A stretch of 64,000 nucleotides of DNA, from contig NZ_LT575483.1 in the NCBI RefSeq assembly GCF_900086705.1, forward strand, positions 2,617,189-2,681,188, written 5' to 3'. Positions 43,831 to 56,585 of the stretch are shown here, piece by piece. The DNA is from Massilibacillus massiliensis. Lineage in GTDB: Bacteria > Bacillota > Negativicutes > FLKF01. The notes under the pieces were generated by a model. It was not told where the DNA came from, did no database searches, and saw only the letters and a list, made by a program, of their open reading frames with translations. Every line of letters begins with the position of its first letter. Position 1 is the stretch's first letter. Both the position numbers and the translations under genes were made by a program.

Positions 43831-43859
43831 TTGACATATTTTGCTTGGTCTTGTATAAT
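43831..43859 (+). promoter_or_regulatory. Perfect-consensus promoter of the porin-PTS operon
   Basis: TTGACA (43831-43836), exactly 17 bases, TATAAT (43854-43859). A promoter this strong suits an operon held off by RNA-level control. Confidence 0.92.
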
Positions 43860-43874
43860 TCAAATCAATAAGTG

Positions 43875-43901
43875 GGATGGTGACATTAGGTTGGCTACAC
43901 C
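43875..43901 (+). promoter_or_regulatory. RAT2: variant antiterminator overlapping a terminator
   Basis: GGATGGTGACATTAGGTTGG continuing with CTACACC. It keeps the RAT skeleton (GGAT, GT/G-AC, GGC, ACC) but differs from RAT1 and is nearly identical to RAT3 and RAT4. Its 3' end is the 5' arm of the terminator 43895-43946. Confidence 0.82.
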
Positions 43902-43946
43902 GTGAGAATGGGTTTTAAAAACCTGTTCTCGGTGTAGTCAATTTTT
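43895..43946 (+). terminator. RAT2-controlled terminator before the porin gene
   Basis: CTACACCG..GAGAA..GGGTTTT pairs with AAAACC..TTCTCGGTGTAG and is followed by ATTTTTG. Formation excludes RAT2. Confidence 0.9.
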
Positions 43947-43983
43947 GTTTGTCCACTTTTAAGGCATTTTAGTTCTATCGTTT

Positions 43984-44010
43984 GGATGGTGACATTAAGT
44001 TGGCCAAACC
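43984..44010 (+). promoter_or_regulatory. RAT3: RAT-like element overlapping a Shine-Dalgarno-masking hairpin (porin)
   Basis: GGATGGTGACATTAAGTTGG continuing with CCAAACC, folding as GG/CC, GG/CC and CA/UG steps with two internal loops like known RATs. Its last CC starts the stem CCTTCAAGATT (44009-44019), which pairs with AATTTTGGAGG (44037-44047) over the porin ribosome site. No T run follows. Confidence 0.75.
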
Positions 44011-44054
44011 TTCAAGATTTGAATCATCAAATTTACAATTTTGGAGGGAAAACA

Positions 44055-45428
44055 ATGAAAAAAGAGTTAGCAGCATTGGGCCTTTGTACCGTGATTTTTT
44101 GTGGCAGCTTACAAGCCGAGGCCGCACCGGGGTTTTTCCAAGAAGTACCCACTGGCGACTGGTCTTATGAAGCCGTCAATGGGCTAATTGCTACAGGACA
44201 TGTAAATGGCTACACCGAACCGATACCACAAGGCCGTATTATGAGCCGCATGGAAATGGCCTTGGTTGTAGATGATGCCATGCAGAATCTCAAGGCATTC
44301 ACAGCTGGTGAGCAGGATACGATTCAGAAATTAAATAAAGAATATTATTATGACATCAAAAAGGTACAGATGTTATCGAAGCTCGACAATGCGGAGTTGG
44401 AAAAGGCTGAAAATGAGGTGAATGGCACGACCTTTACGGAAGAAGAAAAAGAGAGTCTCAAGAGAGCAGCAGCTTTGGCGGATAAACTTTCTATCAATGG
44501 CTATGCCCGCTTGCGCAACGATCACTTCCTAAAGGAGACGAAAAGGACGACCCGGGCAAATATGGTTCATGTGCAGGTTCAGACGACGTATAAGGTCGAT
44601 GATAATTGGCAAGTACATACCGATCTTGGCTATCGTAATTCTTTCAGCGGCTTTGATGAATTGAAATCTCTTTCGCCAAATGAAAATATGACCGGTACCA
44701 CTATGGATACCTATGTGACTGGTCGCATGGCAGACAATGCTCTCGGACTTAAAGTCGGCAAGTGGAATGAATGGAACGTTTACGGTTGGGGCATGGATAT
44801 CGACTGCGATTTCTCCGGTGTGCAGCTGGATTATGGTAAAAAAGATTTCAAGACCTATTTCACCACGGGTAAGATGGATCTTTGGGATGATGCCATGGGT
44901 GGGGACCGGAAGTATCAACAAGTTACCAGTTTGCGCTCCTTCTATCCGTTTGACGAAAAAAATGACATTAATTTCGGTGTTGCTTGGACCTCCGCTATGG
45001 CCAGCCGTTACCAAGATCCTGATCAAGGGCGTGTATTCTATTACTATGCCCATGCACGCCACAAATTTGACGACAACTGGAATGTTCGTGTGGGTCTCAT
45101 TGACAGCAACGCAAAACGAGATGACAATAACGTGGTTGCAGGCACCAAGACGAAACAGCCGGGCCGCTGGCTGCAACTGCAGTATAAGGGTGCCAACCTG
45201 CAAGCTCCCGGTTCTTATGGCATTACCACTACTTATCGCTATGAACCGGCGCTCAGCTGGCCAACGGTTACAGACTGGTGCGGACTCAATGAACGTTTCA
45301 TCCGCCTTGGCGTAAGCTGGGTACCGGCAAAAAATGTACTCTTTGATACCTTCTATACTTGGGCAAGAGAAATTGATACCGGTGAGAGAGATGACATGTT
45401 CCGCTTCCAGACACAGTTCTTCTTCTGA
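44055..45428 (+). CDS. OmpM-like porin with SLH domain
   Basis: 457 residues. ATG 44055 is the start: a signal peptide (1-23, cut near AEA) begins there and GGAGGG lies 6 bases upstream. Residues 26-75 are an S-layer-homology domain (FQEVPTGDWSYEAVNGLIATG..GYTE) that ties outer-membrane proteins of Negativicutes to the cell wall. A helical spacer (80-135) and a beta-barrel ending in FQTQFFF follow. It would let oligosaccharides or glucosides cross the outer membrane for the PTS of the same operon. Transcription is set by RAT2 and translation probably by RAT3. Confidence 0.9.
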   Translation: MKKELAALGLCTVIFCGSLQAEAAPGFFQEVPTGDWSYEAVNGLIATGHVNGYTEPIPQGRIMSRMEMALVVDDAMQNLKAFTAGEQDTIQKLNKEYYYDIKKVQMLSKLDNAELEKAENEVNGTTFTEEEKESLKRAAALADKLSINGYARLRNDHFLKETKRTTRANMVHVQVQTTYKVDDNWQVHTDLGYRNSFSGFDELKSLSPNENMTGTTMDTYVTGRMADNALGLKVGKWNEWNVYGWGMDIDCDFSGVQLDYGKKDFKTYFTTGKMDLWDDAMGGDRKYQQVTSLRSFYPFDEKNDINFGVAWTSAMASRYQDPDQGRVFYYYAHARHKFDDNWNVRVGLIDSNAKRDDNNVVAGTKTKQPGRWLQLQYKGANLQAPGSYGITTTYRYEPALSWPTVTDWCGLNERFIRLGVSWVPAKNVLFDTFYTWAREIDTGERDDMFRFQTQFFF

Positions 45429-45467
45429 TGAAGGAGTAGAAGAAAACCATAAAGGGAGATGCTTTGT

Positions 45468-48969
<3,502 letters not shown>

Positions 48970-48978
48970 AATAAAGAA

Positions 48979-49020
48979 ATGCTGGGGCAGGGCACGAGCG
49001 TTGTCCTCTTTGGCTTTTTT
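48979..49020 (+). terminator. Weak intra-operon terminator or attenuator after the PTS gene
   Basis: GCTGGGGCAGG can pair with CCTCTTTGGC using several G-U pairs, followed by TTTTTT. It is likely to lower expression of the two downstream exported enzymes. Confidence 0.5.
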
Positions 49021-49038
49021 CAGAGGGAGAAATGCAAA

Positions 49039-50394
49039 GTGAATTGTAAAAAAATTTTTCATGCAGGTATAGCCAGTGTGCTTATAGCTGGGATGTTATG
49101 TGTTTCGGGTGTATCCGTTGAAGCGGCCGCCAAAGCAACACCTTCGTATCGTACAGTTACGGAGGTCTATGACTGGGGGGCAGCAGTTTCCAAGGTTATC
49201 GTTGATCTAGGGGAGGGTGTCTCTGCAAATGCAGTGGATAATGGAACCTTCAAAGTCTACGCGAAGCGTGTTTTAGCGGAAGGCGCAACGACACCAAAGC
49301 AGGCTATGCAGGCAAAAAACAAGATTTCTTTAGGATCAGAAGCGCAGAAAGACAGTGATCTTGAAGGATATCGTGAGGTCACGAAGACTTATGTATCCGA
49401 TGCTGAAGGCAAAGCTGCTAACAGAGGACGCTATGTGACGATTGAGATGAAGGTTGGCCCGGATATTGCCATTGGATCGGCACTTAATTTCGACGTAAAT
49501 AGTTTTTTTAATAACTGGGTAAAACCGGAATATACGATTACACAGATGAAAGATGCCGGTTCGGTAAAGGAGCTGGTGATTGATCATAATAAGGGGAATA
49601 TACGTCCGAGCGTCGATAAATTCAATTATGCACATAAGATGTTTGGCCGGTTGTCCTATGGCTATGCAAGCTATGAGCCGAAAGACAACGAAAAACATCC
49701 GCTTATTATCTGGCTTCATGGTATGGGCGAGGGCGGAACCGATAGTCCTTCAATTCCAATTTCGGCAAATAAGGCGAATATGTTCGCGGATGATTCTCTG
49801 CAGTCGCATTTTGGCGGTGCTTATGTACTTGTACCGCAGGCACGTACCTACTGGATGCATGGTTATAAGGATTTTGGCGATGGGACATCCATCTATGAAG
49901 AAAGCCTTATGCAGCTCATTGAGGCTTATGTCGCTGAACATCCAAATGTTGATAAAAGTCGTATTTATATTGGTGGGGATTCCAATGGTGGTTATATGAC
50001 GATGCTCATGATTCGTGATTATCCGGAGTATTTTGCAGCTGCTTTCCCAACTTGTGAAGGTCTGGCGGATAAATTAATCAGCGACGCAGATATCGAGGCA
50101 TTCAAGAAGACTCCAATCTGGTTTACTGCAGCGAAGACAGATACAACGCTTCCACCAAAAGACTATGTCGTGCCGACCTTCCAACGTTTGCAGGCAGCCG
50201 GTGCGACGAATGTTCAGTTCAGTTTTTTTGACAATGTGATTGATCAGACAGGATTGTATAAAAAAGCAGATGGCTCAGCATATGAATATCCTGGACATTG
50301 GTCATGGATTTATGTGTACAATGATCAATGTGAGACTACCATCGGTGGGAAGACGGTGAAACTTATGGATTGGCTTGCAGCACAGAAAAAATAG
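49039..50394 (+). CDS. Exported alpha/beta-hydrolase (esterase, PHB-depolymerase/feruloyl-esterase type)
   Basis: 452 residues from GTG 49039, behind CAGAGGGAG; earlier in-frame starts fall in the upstream hairpin. Signal peptide 1-33 (cut after VEA-AA). Residues 36-185 form a beta-rich N-terminal domain. The hydrolase domain follows, with oxyanion region HPLIIWLHGMGEGGTDS and nucleophile Ser315 in YIGGDSNGGYMTM. A late His (EYPGHWSWIYVYND) is the probable third member of the triad. The context of periplasmic glucoside enzymes suggests removal of acyl groups from acylated glucosides or plant carbohydrate. Peptidase activity of the S9 type is a weaker alternative. Confidence 0.82.
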   Translation: MNCKKIFHAGIASVLIAGMLCVSGVSVEAAAKATPSYRTVTEVYDWGAAVSKVIVDLGEGVSANAVDNGTFKVYAKRVLAEGATTPKQAMQAKNKISLGSEAQKDSDLEGYREVTKTYVSDAEGKAANRGRYVTIEMKVGPDIAIGSALNFDVNSFFNNWVKPEYTITQMKDAGSVKELVIDHNKGNIRPSVDKFNYAHKMFGRLSYGYASYEPKDNEKHPLIIWLHGMGEGGTDSPSIPISANKANMFADDSLQSHFGGAYVLVPQARTYWMHGYKDFGDGTSIYEESLMQLIEAYVAEHPNVDKSRIYIGGDSNGGYMTMLMIRDYPEYFAAAFPTCEGLADKLISDADIEAFKKTPIWFTAAKTDTTLPPKDYVVPTFQRLQAAGATNVQFSFFDNVIDQTGLYKKADGSAYEYPGHWSWIYVYNDQCETTIGGKTVKLMDWLAAQKK

Positions 50395-50458
50395 CAGCTT
50401 TTACAAAGATGAGCATGGATTGCCTCAAATGGAAATGTAATAAAAAATAAATAAAATG

Positions 50459-50488
50459 CAGGAGTATGGCGTTGACGCTATACTCCTG
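50459..50488 (+). other. Stable hairpin between esterase and GH3 genes
   Basis: CAGGAGTATGGCG-TTGA-CGCTATACTCCTG. There is no T run, so it more likely stabilises or separates mRNA segments than terminates. It resembles the CTCCTG/CAGGAG hairpins elsewhere in the window. Confidence 0.7.
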
Positions 50489-50532
50489 ATAGCATAAAAA
50501 GACAAATAATTCTGAAAAAAGGAGTGGATTTC

Positions 50533-52923
50533 ATGAAAAAAACAGCGGCATTGGCGCTTACAATTGCTTTAGCCCTTGGCGGCGTGCAGGGAGAGGCTAC
50601 TAAGACACCGGTTGTGAAAGTACATGCAGACGGTTATGAATTTGTCAAAAATGTGAATGGACCGGAAATTGGATATTCGAAAAATTCCGGGGTGAAGCTT
50701 TTGACAGTGGATGGAAACGTATTTAAAGATATGAACCGTAATGGCAAGCTCGATGAATTTGAGGATTGGCGTCTTACGCCGCAGCAGCGTGCCGAAGATC
50801 TTTCTCGGCAAATTAGTATCGATCAGATTGCCGGTCTTATGCTCTATAGTATGCATCAGCGTAATTTACAGCCGGAACTCAATGATGAGCAGAAAAAAAT
50901 GTTGAGTCAGGATAACGTGCGCACCGTACTGAATGCGGATACCGGGGCAAGCGTTGAAACTACGGCAAAATGGAACAATGCAATGCAGGCCTATGCAGAA
51001 GCGCAGCCATTTGCAATTCCGGTCAACACAAGCTCCGACCCGCGCAATGATGCACGCGGCGATGGTGTGTATCTCAAGGGAACGACCGGTGGTGTATCCC
51101 GATGGCCAAGTAACCTGGGGCTCGCGGCAACCTTTGATCCATCAATTGCAAAACATTTTGCTCAGGTTTATGCGAAGGAATACCGCGCTATGGGCATAGG
51201 TACAGGTCTTTCTCCGCAGATTGACCTGGCAACCGATCCGCGTTGGCCACGGTTTTATGGTACATTCGGTGAAGATCCGGCACTTTCCAGAGATATGGCC
51301 CGGGCCTCGATTGATGGTGCACAGTCTACACTGAACACAGTAGGGAAAGACCTTGGCTGGGGCAAGAATAGCATCAATGTTATGATGAAGCATTGGCCAG
51401 GTGATGGTGTCGGTGAAGGCGGCCGCGAAGCACATTCGAAGTATGGAAAATATGCGGTTTATCCAGGCAATGATTTTCAGACACAGCTGATCCCGTTTGT
51501 TGAAGGGGGACTAAAACTCGATGGCAAGACAAAAGTGCCAAGTGCCGTAATGTCATCGTACTCGATTGCCTGGTCCGATGATGGTTCATTGGGGGAAAAA
51601 GTCGGCAGTGCGTATAGCAAATATAAATTGGATCTTTTGCGCAATACATATAAGTATGATGGTGTTATCTGTACGGATTGGGCTGTCACGCATTCACCGG
51701 GTGAGGGGTTAACTGGTCTTTCTACGGCATGGGGCGTTGAAGATGGGGATACGGAAGCGCAGCGTCACTATAAAGCTCTTATAGCTGGCGTCGATCAATT
51801 CGGTGGTAACAATGCAAAGCAGCCAGTGCTCGATGCCTATGCGATGGGGGTAAAAGAATATGGTGAAGCCTTTATGCAGAAGCGTTTCCGCACATCCGCT
51901 ACGCGGCTCTTGCGCAATATTTTCCAAATTGGTTTGTTTGAAAATCCGTATCTTGATATACAGCAGAGTGTAGAGACTGTCGGCAATGCAGCAGATTCGG
52001 CGGCAGGCTATGATGCGCAGCTCAAATCCATTGTCATGCTCAAGAATAAGGAGGGGGTGATTCACGCAACAGCTGATCAAGAAGTAAAGAAAGCAACAGT
52101 GTACATTCCGATGGTGTATCGCCCGGTGATTGTTAATAAACGTTTTGGAACTTATAGCGCGGCGAATTGGAGTCTGCCAGTGAATCTTGCCGTTGCGCAG
52201 CAGTATTTCAATGTTGTGACGGACGATATTCCTTCACTTAGTGCCAAGGATAAGGATGGCAACCCGATGGCGGCTGTGCAGGATATTGTGCGTCTCAATC
52301 CGGCGGAAGTTGCAAAATGTGATGCCGTACTGGCTATAGTTGATACGCCGACGCCGGAGGGCAACAATTTTGATGGTCTTGGTTATGCTGATGATGAGGG
52401 CTATATTCCAATTTCTTTGCAATATGCTAAATACACGGCAGACTCCGCTGCTGTGCGCAAGACTTCGATTGCTGGAGATACGGGTGAAAATAGGTCTTAT
52501 TATGGAAAAATGGCACGTACTATTAATGCACATGATCTTGATGGTGTAGTTTATGGTCGTGCTTGTGTTGCAGAAGCTGGCAAAAATATGCCGGTCATTA
52601 CGTTGGTCAAAGCGATGAAGCCGATGATCTTCAGTGAGATTGAGCCTCTTTCGGATGCCATTCTTATGGGATTCAGTGTTAGTGATCAAGCGTATTTTGA
52701 TATCCTTACCGGAAAAGCCGAGCCGCAGGGTCTTTTGCCAATGCAGCAGCCGAAGGATATGATTACCGTAGAAACACAACAGGAAGATGTACCGCGGGAT
52801 ATGGTGTGCTATAAAGACAGTGAAGGTCACAGCTATGACTTTGCTTACGGTATGGATTGGAAGGGAGTCATACATGATGAAAGAACTGCAAAATATGACG
52901 TGCCGGTGCTTAAAGCAAAATAA
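50533..52923 (+). CDS. Exported GH3 beta-glucosidase
   Basis: 796 residues from ATG 50533, 8 bases after AAAAAAGGAG. Signal peptide 1-23. Near residue 65 is an EF-hand-like calcium loop (KDMNRNGKLDEFEDWRLTP) that opens many GH3 enzymes. (beta/alpha)8 domain with GEDPALSRDMARASIDG and KHWPGDGVGEGGREAH. Nucleophile Asp382 in GVICTDWAVTH. The C-terminal sandwich domain holds the second active-site part. It releases glucose or aglycone from beta-glucosides outside the cytoplasm, complementing the PTS/GH1 route inside. Last gene of the RAT-controlled operon. Confidence 0.93.
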   Translation: MKKTAALALTIALALGGVQGEATKTPVVKVHADGYEFVKNVNGPEIGYSKNSGVKLLTVDGNVFKDMNRNGKLDEFEDWRLTPQQRAEDLSRQISIDQIAGLMLYSMHQRNLQPELNDEQKKMLSQDNVRTVLNADTGASVETTAKWNNAMQAYAEAQPFAIPVNTSSDPRNDARGDGVYLKGTTGGVSRWPSNLGLAATFDPSIAKHFAQVYAKEYRAMGIGTGLSPQIDLATDPRWPRFYGTFGEDPALSRDMARASIDGAQSTLNTVGKDLGWGKNSINVMMKHWPGDGVGEGGREAHSKYGKYAVYPGNDFQTQLIPFVEGGLKLDGKTKVPSAVMSSYSIAWSDDGSLGEKVGSAYSKYKLDLLRNTYKYDGVICTDWAVTHSPGEGLTGLSTAWGVEDGDTEAQRHYKALIAGVDQFGGNNAKQPVLDAYAMGVKEYGEAFMQKRFRTSATRLLRNIFQIGLFENPYLDIQQSVETVGNAADSAAGYDAQLKSIVMLKNKEGVIHATADQEVKKATVYIPMVYRPVIVNKRFGTYSAANWSLPVNLAVAQQYFNVVTDDIPSLSAKDKDGNPMAAVQDIVRLNPAEVAKCDAVLAIVDTPTPEGNNFDGLGYADDEGYIPISLQYAKYTADSAAVRKTSIAGDTGENRSYYGKMARTINAHDLDGVVYGRACVAEAGKNMPVITLVKAMKPMIFSEIEPLSDAILMGFSVSDQAYFDILTGKAEPQGLLPMQQPKDMITVETQQEDVPRDMVCYKDSEGHSYDFAYGMDWKGVIHDERTAKYDVPVLKAK

Positions 52924-53165
52924 AATTTGATTTCTGGTAGGTAGTTTCCTCGCTCATGTACGTGACATCGTGAAGACTCATTGGATACGGGAGCAGAATT
53001 AGTCTATGTTCAAAGTGTTCTGGTTGAAAGAAGCCGATGAACTATATGATGCGTTGTTTGGGTGTAAAAGTTAAATTTATTTTATATTTATCATTTGAGC
53101 AAGGAAAAAAGCAGGGAATTGTTTAGAGATGGTCGTAGTATTATATCCAAGCAAGTTAAGTCTTA

Positions 53166-53196
53166 ATGATCATTTTGATGATCATTTTACTATAAT
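53166..53196 (+). promoter_or_regulatory. Tandem ATGATCATTTT motif before the DJ-1 gene
   Basis: ATGATCATTTT occurs twice, 12 bases apart (53167-53177 and 53179-53189), directly upstream of a TATAAT box at 53191-53196. TGATCA is itself a palindrome. The position suits an operator. The rest of 52924-53165 holds nothing recognisable apart from short unsupported frames. Confidence 0.45.
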
Positions 53197-53214
53197 AATA
53201 GGAGGTTTGCGCAT

Positions 53215-53760
53215 ATGGTATTGATTCATTTAGCAGATGGTTTTGAAGAGATTGAAGCGATTAGTGTGATTGACGTTTTACGCAGGGCAGAGGTTGAGGT
53301 TCAGACAGTTTCTATCATGGGTCGAAAAGAAGTGCATGGGGCACATGGAATTACGGTATTAGCCGATACCTTGTATGAAAATGTGGCGTATACTGATGCA
53401 GAAATGTTGATACTGCCGGGCGGTGGACAGGGTACAAAAAATTTAGATCAGCATGCTGGTCTAAATGAAAAATTAGTGACCGCAGCAGCGCAAGGAAAAT
53501 GGGTCGCTGCAATTTGTGCTGCACCGACTGTATTAGGTAGGCTTGGTATTTTAAAAGGAAAATCTGCGACTTGTTATCCTGGCTGTGAAGATGCATTGCA
53601 AGGGGCAAATGTGAGCAGCGCAAATCGTACGATCATCGATGGAAAAATTATTACTTCACGCGGTCCGGGAACTTCCTTGGATTTTGCTTTAACGCTTGTT
53701 GAACTATTAAAAAGTCGTGAAATAGCGGAGAAGTTAAGAAAACAAATGATCATTGATTAG
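53215..53760 (+). CDS. DJ-1/PfpI-family protein (YajL/DJ-1 type)
   Basis: 181 residues from ATG 53215 behind ATAGGAGG. The start LIHLADGFEEIEAISVIDVL with the conserved Glu, and the nucleophile-elbow cysteine in WVAAICAAPTVLGRLGIL, are typical of DJ-1/YajL/ThiJ proteins, as is the late ITSRGPGTSLDFALTLVE. Relatives act as glyoxalases or deglycases and in oxidative-stress protection. Single gene followed by a strong terminator. In the presumed ancestral layout it would sit directly beside the cca promoter, before the intervening 9.1-kb segment. Confidence 0.92.
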   Translation: MVLIHLADGFEEIEAISVIDVLRRAEVEVQTVSIMGRKEVHGAHGITVLADTLYENVAYTDAEMLILPGGGQGTKNLDQHAGLNEKLVTAAAQGKWVAAICAAPTVLGRLGILKGKSATCYPGCEDALQGANVSSANRTIIDGKIITSRGPGTSLDFALTLVELLKSREIAEKLRKQMIID

Positions 53761-53776
53761 TTAACTATATAAGTAT

Positions 53777-53824
53777 AGCCGGTACTATTTAAGTTTTGTA
53801 TGGCTTAAATAGTACCGGCTTTTT
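53777..53824 (+). terminator. Terminator after the DJ-1 gene
   Basis: AGCCGGTACTATTTAAG pairs perfectly with CTTAAATAGTACCGGCT, followed by TTTT. Confidence 0.93.
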
Positions 53825-53838
53825 GTATGAATTGAACA

Positions 53839-53885
53839 GTTGTTGTCAAAGAAAAAGAAATGATATAATGCATTTAAGAAAAGAA
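53839..53885 (+). repeat. 47-bp perfect direct repeat, left copy (contains a promoter)
   Basis: Identical in all 47 bases to 62962-63008. It holds an extended -10 promoter (TGATATAAT with TTGTTG or TTGTCA upstream). The stretch 53886-54176 after it has no recognisable gene, only AT-rich sequence and a short GAGCC/GGCACTC inverted repeat near 53898. Confidence 0.9.
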
Positions 53886-54176
53886 CGACTATAATGGAGC
53901 CAAAAATTTTGGCACTCGGACGATGTATTAAAATGCATGGAGGATTATTTGTGGGAAAGGAATTTAATGAATAATTTAGAAATGTTTTGAATATAAATGA
54001 AGTTTAATGTGAATTAAATTGAAAATAGTTAAAAAATAATGAACAGTTTAGAAGGAAAATGAATTGATATGAAGAATATATCCATCTGAAAAGCTTTTCA
54101 AGGGGTTGTCATAGGATGCAGGGAGGCTATTGGCAAGCGGGGGTCAAATTTTCAGGTGGAAGGAGGAGCGATAAGA

Positions 54177-54941
54177 ATGATACCAGCAGCACGCAAGCAG
54201 GAAATATTAAATATGATTACCGAGGCAGAGTTTATATCTGCAGCAGATTTGGCGGAAAATCTTACGATTTCTTTATCAACGGTACGGCGGGGGTTGATTG
54301 AATTAGAAGAAGAAGGTTTGATTGTTCGCACGCGAGGTGGCGCCAGTACAACCAATTCTAATCTAGCCTTGGATACAGGTTTAAGTAAACGTGCTGTTGA
54401 AAGGCATGAAGAAAAAATTAAAATTGGGAAAAAAGCTGCTGAACTTATTCGTGATGCAGGATGCATCATTTTAGATGCCGGCACAACTACATTGGAAGTG
54501 GCACGAAATCTTTATCCCCAAAAAGCATTGCGCGTCATTACAGACAGTATTGAAATTGCTTATGAATTGCGTAATAGAGAGAATGTCATTGTGATTATGA
54601 CTGGCGGCGTACTGAAGCAAGGGACATGTAATCTTTATGACGGACTAGGCGAAGAATTTTTAAAAAGCATGCATGCACAAATCTGTGTAATGGGGGCAAT
54701 TGGATTTTCTTTAAAGAGTGGATTGACGAAGCATGAAATAGAGTCCTTAGGGCTTAGAAAAAAAATGCTTGAAATTAGCATTCAGATTATGTGTATCGCA
54801 GATAGCAGCAAATTCAAGGCTGACGGTCTTGTCAGTATATGTCCGGCGGATCTTGTGGATGTGTTAATTACGGACGCAGGAATATCGCCAAATCTTAAAA
54901 GGTCTTTTGAAGAGAAAGGCATTAAAGTAATTGTTGTGTAA
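54177..54941 (+). CDS. DeoR/GlpR-family transcriptional regulator
   Basis: 254 residues. ATG 54177 is preferred over GTG 54156 because AAGGAGGAG lies just upstream and the DeoR helix-turn-helix begins here (IPAARKQEILNMI, then ISAADLAENLTISLSTVRRGL). The effector domain has the usual sugar-phosphate site patterns KAAELIRDAGCIILDAGTTT and VIMTGGVLKQGTCN. It is first in the catabolic segment, 85 bases before the FGGY kinase, and probably represses that operon until a phosphorylated intermediate appears. Confidence 0.9.
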   Translation: MIPAARKQEILNMITEAEFISAADLAENLTISLSTVRRGLIELEEEGLIVRTRGGASTTNSNLALDTGLSKRAVERHEEKIKIGKKAAELIRDAGCIILDAGTTTLEVARNLYPQKALRVITDSIEIAYELRNRENVIVIMTGGVLKQGTCNLYDGLGEEFLKSMHAQICVMGAIGFSLKSGLTKHEIESLGLRKKMLEISIQIMCIADSSKFKADGLVSICPADLVDVLITDAGISPNLKRSFEEKGIKVIVV

Positions 54942-55026
54942 ATCACGGGTGAAAAGACTGAAATCATAAGGGGCTGTATTCTTTATAAGGTAGGAAACGG
55001 TAAAATAGTAAGAGAGGTGACAATGC

Positions 55027-56550
55027 GTGAAAGAAGGCATGTTGTTAGGCATTGATGCAGGTACTAGCAGCGTAAAAACAAGTTTGTTTACTGTACAGGG
55101 GAAGTTAATCAGAGAGCTGTCTTTTCCTGTGGATGTCTTAAACCCTACCAATGATCAGGCTGAAATCGATGTAGAACTTCTTTTCCGAAATTTGCTGAAG
55201 ACAATCAAGGAGATTGTCGTGGATGTCGAAGACCAAGTACAAGCAATTGGTCTAAGTGTAACTTCACCCACTTTAATTTTCCTAGATCGGGATTTGCGGG
55301 CAATTCGTCCAGGGATCGTTTATCTTGATAATCGAAGTATCAAAGAAGTTGAGCAAGGGGTTGAAAAGTTTGGCGGCAGTAATATGTATTTTGCCAGAGT
55401 TGGAAATAATCCGAGTCCGTCTACTTGCGTGGCGGCAACGATCAATTGGATACGAAGTAATGAACCAAATACTTGGAATGAAACGGTTAAATTTGGCTTT
55501 TTAAATACGTATTTAGGCGCGCAGCTTACAGGAAATATTGCGGTAGATCCGACGGTTTCTTCCTACTCAGGTTTAATGAGAGTCAGAAATCCGTATGTTT
55601 GGGAACCTAAATTTTTAGAAATTTTTGATATTGATGACGATTATTTGCCGGAGATATTACAATCATTCGGCAAGGTTGGCGGTTTAAAGAAAGCAGTTGC
55701 CGAGTTATTAGGATTGCGAGAGGGAATTCCGGTTGCGATCGGTGCTGCAGATACTGCAGCGACGAGTTTTGCCCTAGGAGTAAATCAACATGGCAATGTT
55801 TTTCAAAGTATGGGAACTTCTGAGGTCATCACGTTTTGCTTAAATACGCCTAACTTTAGTCCGGCATTTATGAACCGAGGCCATGTAATTCCAGGCTTAT
55901 GGTTATCGAATGGTGCAATGAGTACGGCAGGTGCTTCGATTAAATGGGTAATGAAAAATGTCTTTTCGGATTTTTCATCCGAGGAAGATTTGGAAAGTCT
56001 TGCACGATCGTCGCCGCGGGGGGCAAATGGATTGGTTTTTCTTCCTTATTTATGCGGTGAAAGAAGTCCGGTATTCGATACACGCGCATGTGGTATGTTC
56101 TTTGGTCTCAATATCAATACTTGTAAAGCGGATATCGTACGTGCGGTTTATGAAGGCGTTGCTTATGGGATGCAACAGATTTATAAAATCGGCAGCGATC
56201 GCTGGGATATTTCTCCCGAGTATATAAAATGTGTCGGTGGTGCTTCAAAGAGTGCATTGGCAATCCAGCTTAGGGCTGACGTGTTGAATACGCAGATTCG
56301 GACGATTGAATCAAGTAATACGGCAGCGTATGGAGCCGCGATGCTCGGTGCAATGGCAGCAGGAATTTATACGGAAATCGAAGATGTTCCATGTATTGAA
56401 AGTTATGGGAGAGTGGTTGAAGCAGATGCTGATAATGTAACTTTTTTTGATAAACATAGTTCTATTTATCGTCAGTTATATCCAAATTTAAAAGAGCTGA
56501 TGAGAAAACAATATGATTTTCTCAATGGTGAAATTCCGAAATCTGTTTGA
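55027..56550 (+). CDS. FGGY-family carbohydrate kinase (xylulokinase-like)
   Basis: 507 residues, GTG start 55027 behind AGAGAGGTGAC (an ATG four bases earlier is in another frame). ATP-grasp-like FGGY motifs are present: LGIDAGTSSVKTSLFTVQG at the N-terminus, AIGAADTAATSFALG near residue 240, GLVFLPYLCGERSPV near 337 and CVGGASKSALAIQLRADVL near 400. The family phosphorylates ketoses or polyols such as xylulose, ribulose, glycerol or gluconate. Its substrate is probably what the neighbouring MFS protein imports, but is not readable from the sequence. The transporter gene follows closely. Confidence 0.88.
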   Translation: MKEGMLLGIDAGTSSVKTSLFTVQGKLIRELSFPVDVLNPTNDQAEIDVELLFRNLLKTIKEIVVDVEDQVQAIGLSVTSPTLIFLDRDLRAIRPGIVYLDNRSIKEVEQGVEKFGGSNMYFARVGNNPSPSTCVAATINWIRSNEPNTWNETVKFGFLNTYLGAQLTGNIAVDPTVSSYSGLMRVRNPYVWEPKFLEIFDIDDDYLPEILQSFGKVGGLKKAVAELLGLREGIPVAIGAADTAATSFALGVNQHGNVFQSMGTSEVITFCLNTPNFSPAFMNRGHVIPGLWLSNGAMSTAGASIKWVMKNVFSDFSSEEDLESLARSSPRGANGLVFLPYLCGERSPVFDTRACGMFFGLNINTCKADIVRAVYEGVAYGMQQIYKIGSDRWDISPEYIKCVGGASKSALAIQLRADVLNTQIRTIESSNTAAYGAAMLGAMAAGIYTEIEDVPCIESYGRVVEADADNVTFFDKHSSIYRQLYPNLKELMRKQYDFLNGEIPKSV

Positions 56551-56585
56551 TGAGAGCGAACAAAAGTAATTTGGAGGAATTTAAA

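Noticed and set aside
43984-44047. RAT3 hairpin as an ordinary antiterminator-terminator pair
   Set aside because: The competing stem ends in GGAGG and is followed by GAAAACA and the start codon, not a T run.
44529-45203. Minus-strand frame of 224 codons inside the porin gene
   Set aside because: Shadow of the porin barrel. Composition and position give no sign of a real gene.
52234-52875. Minus-strand frame of 213 codons inside the GH3 gene
   Set aside because: Opposite strand of the GH3 C-terminal domain. No ribosome site or domain.
53008-53073. Short frame MFKVFWLKEADELYD.. after the GH3 gene
   Set aside because: Only about 22 codons, no ribosome site and no recognisable family. Not supported as a gene.
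54116-54301. Frame of 61 codons overlapping the start of the DeoR gene
   Set aside because: Another reading of the DeoR helix-turn-helix region. The DeoR frame has the family motifs and a better start.
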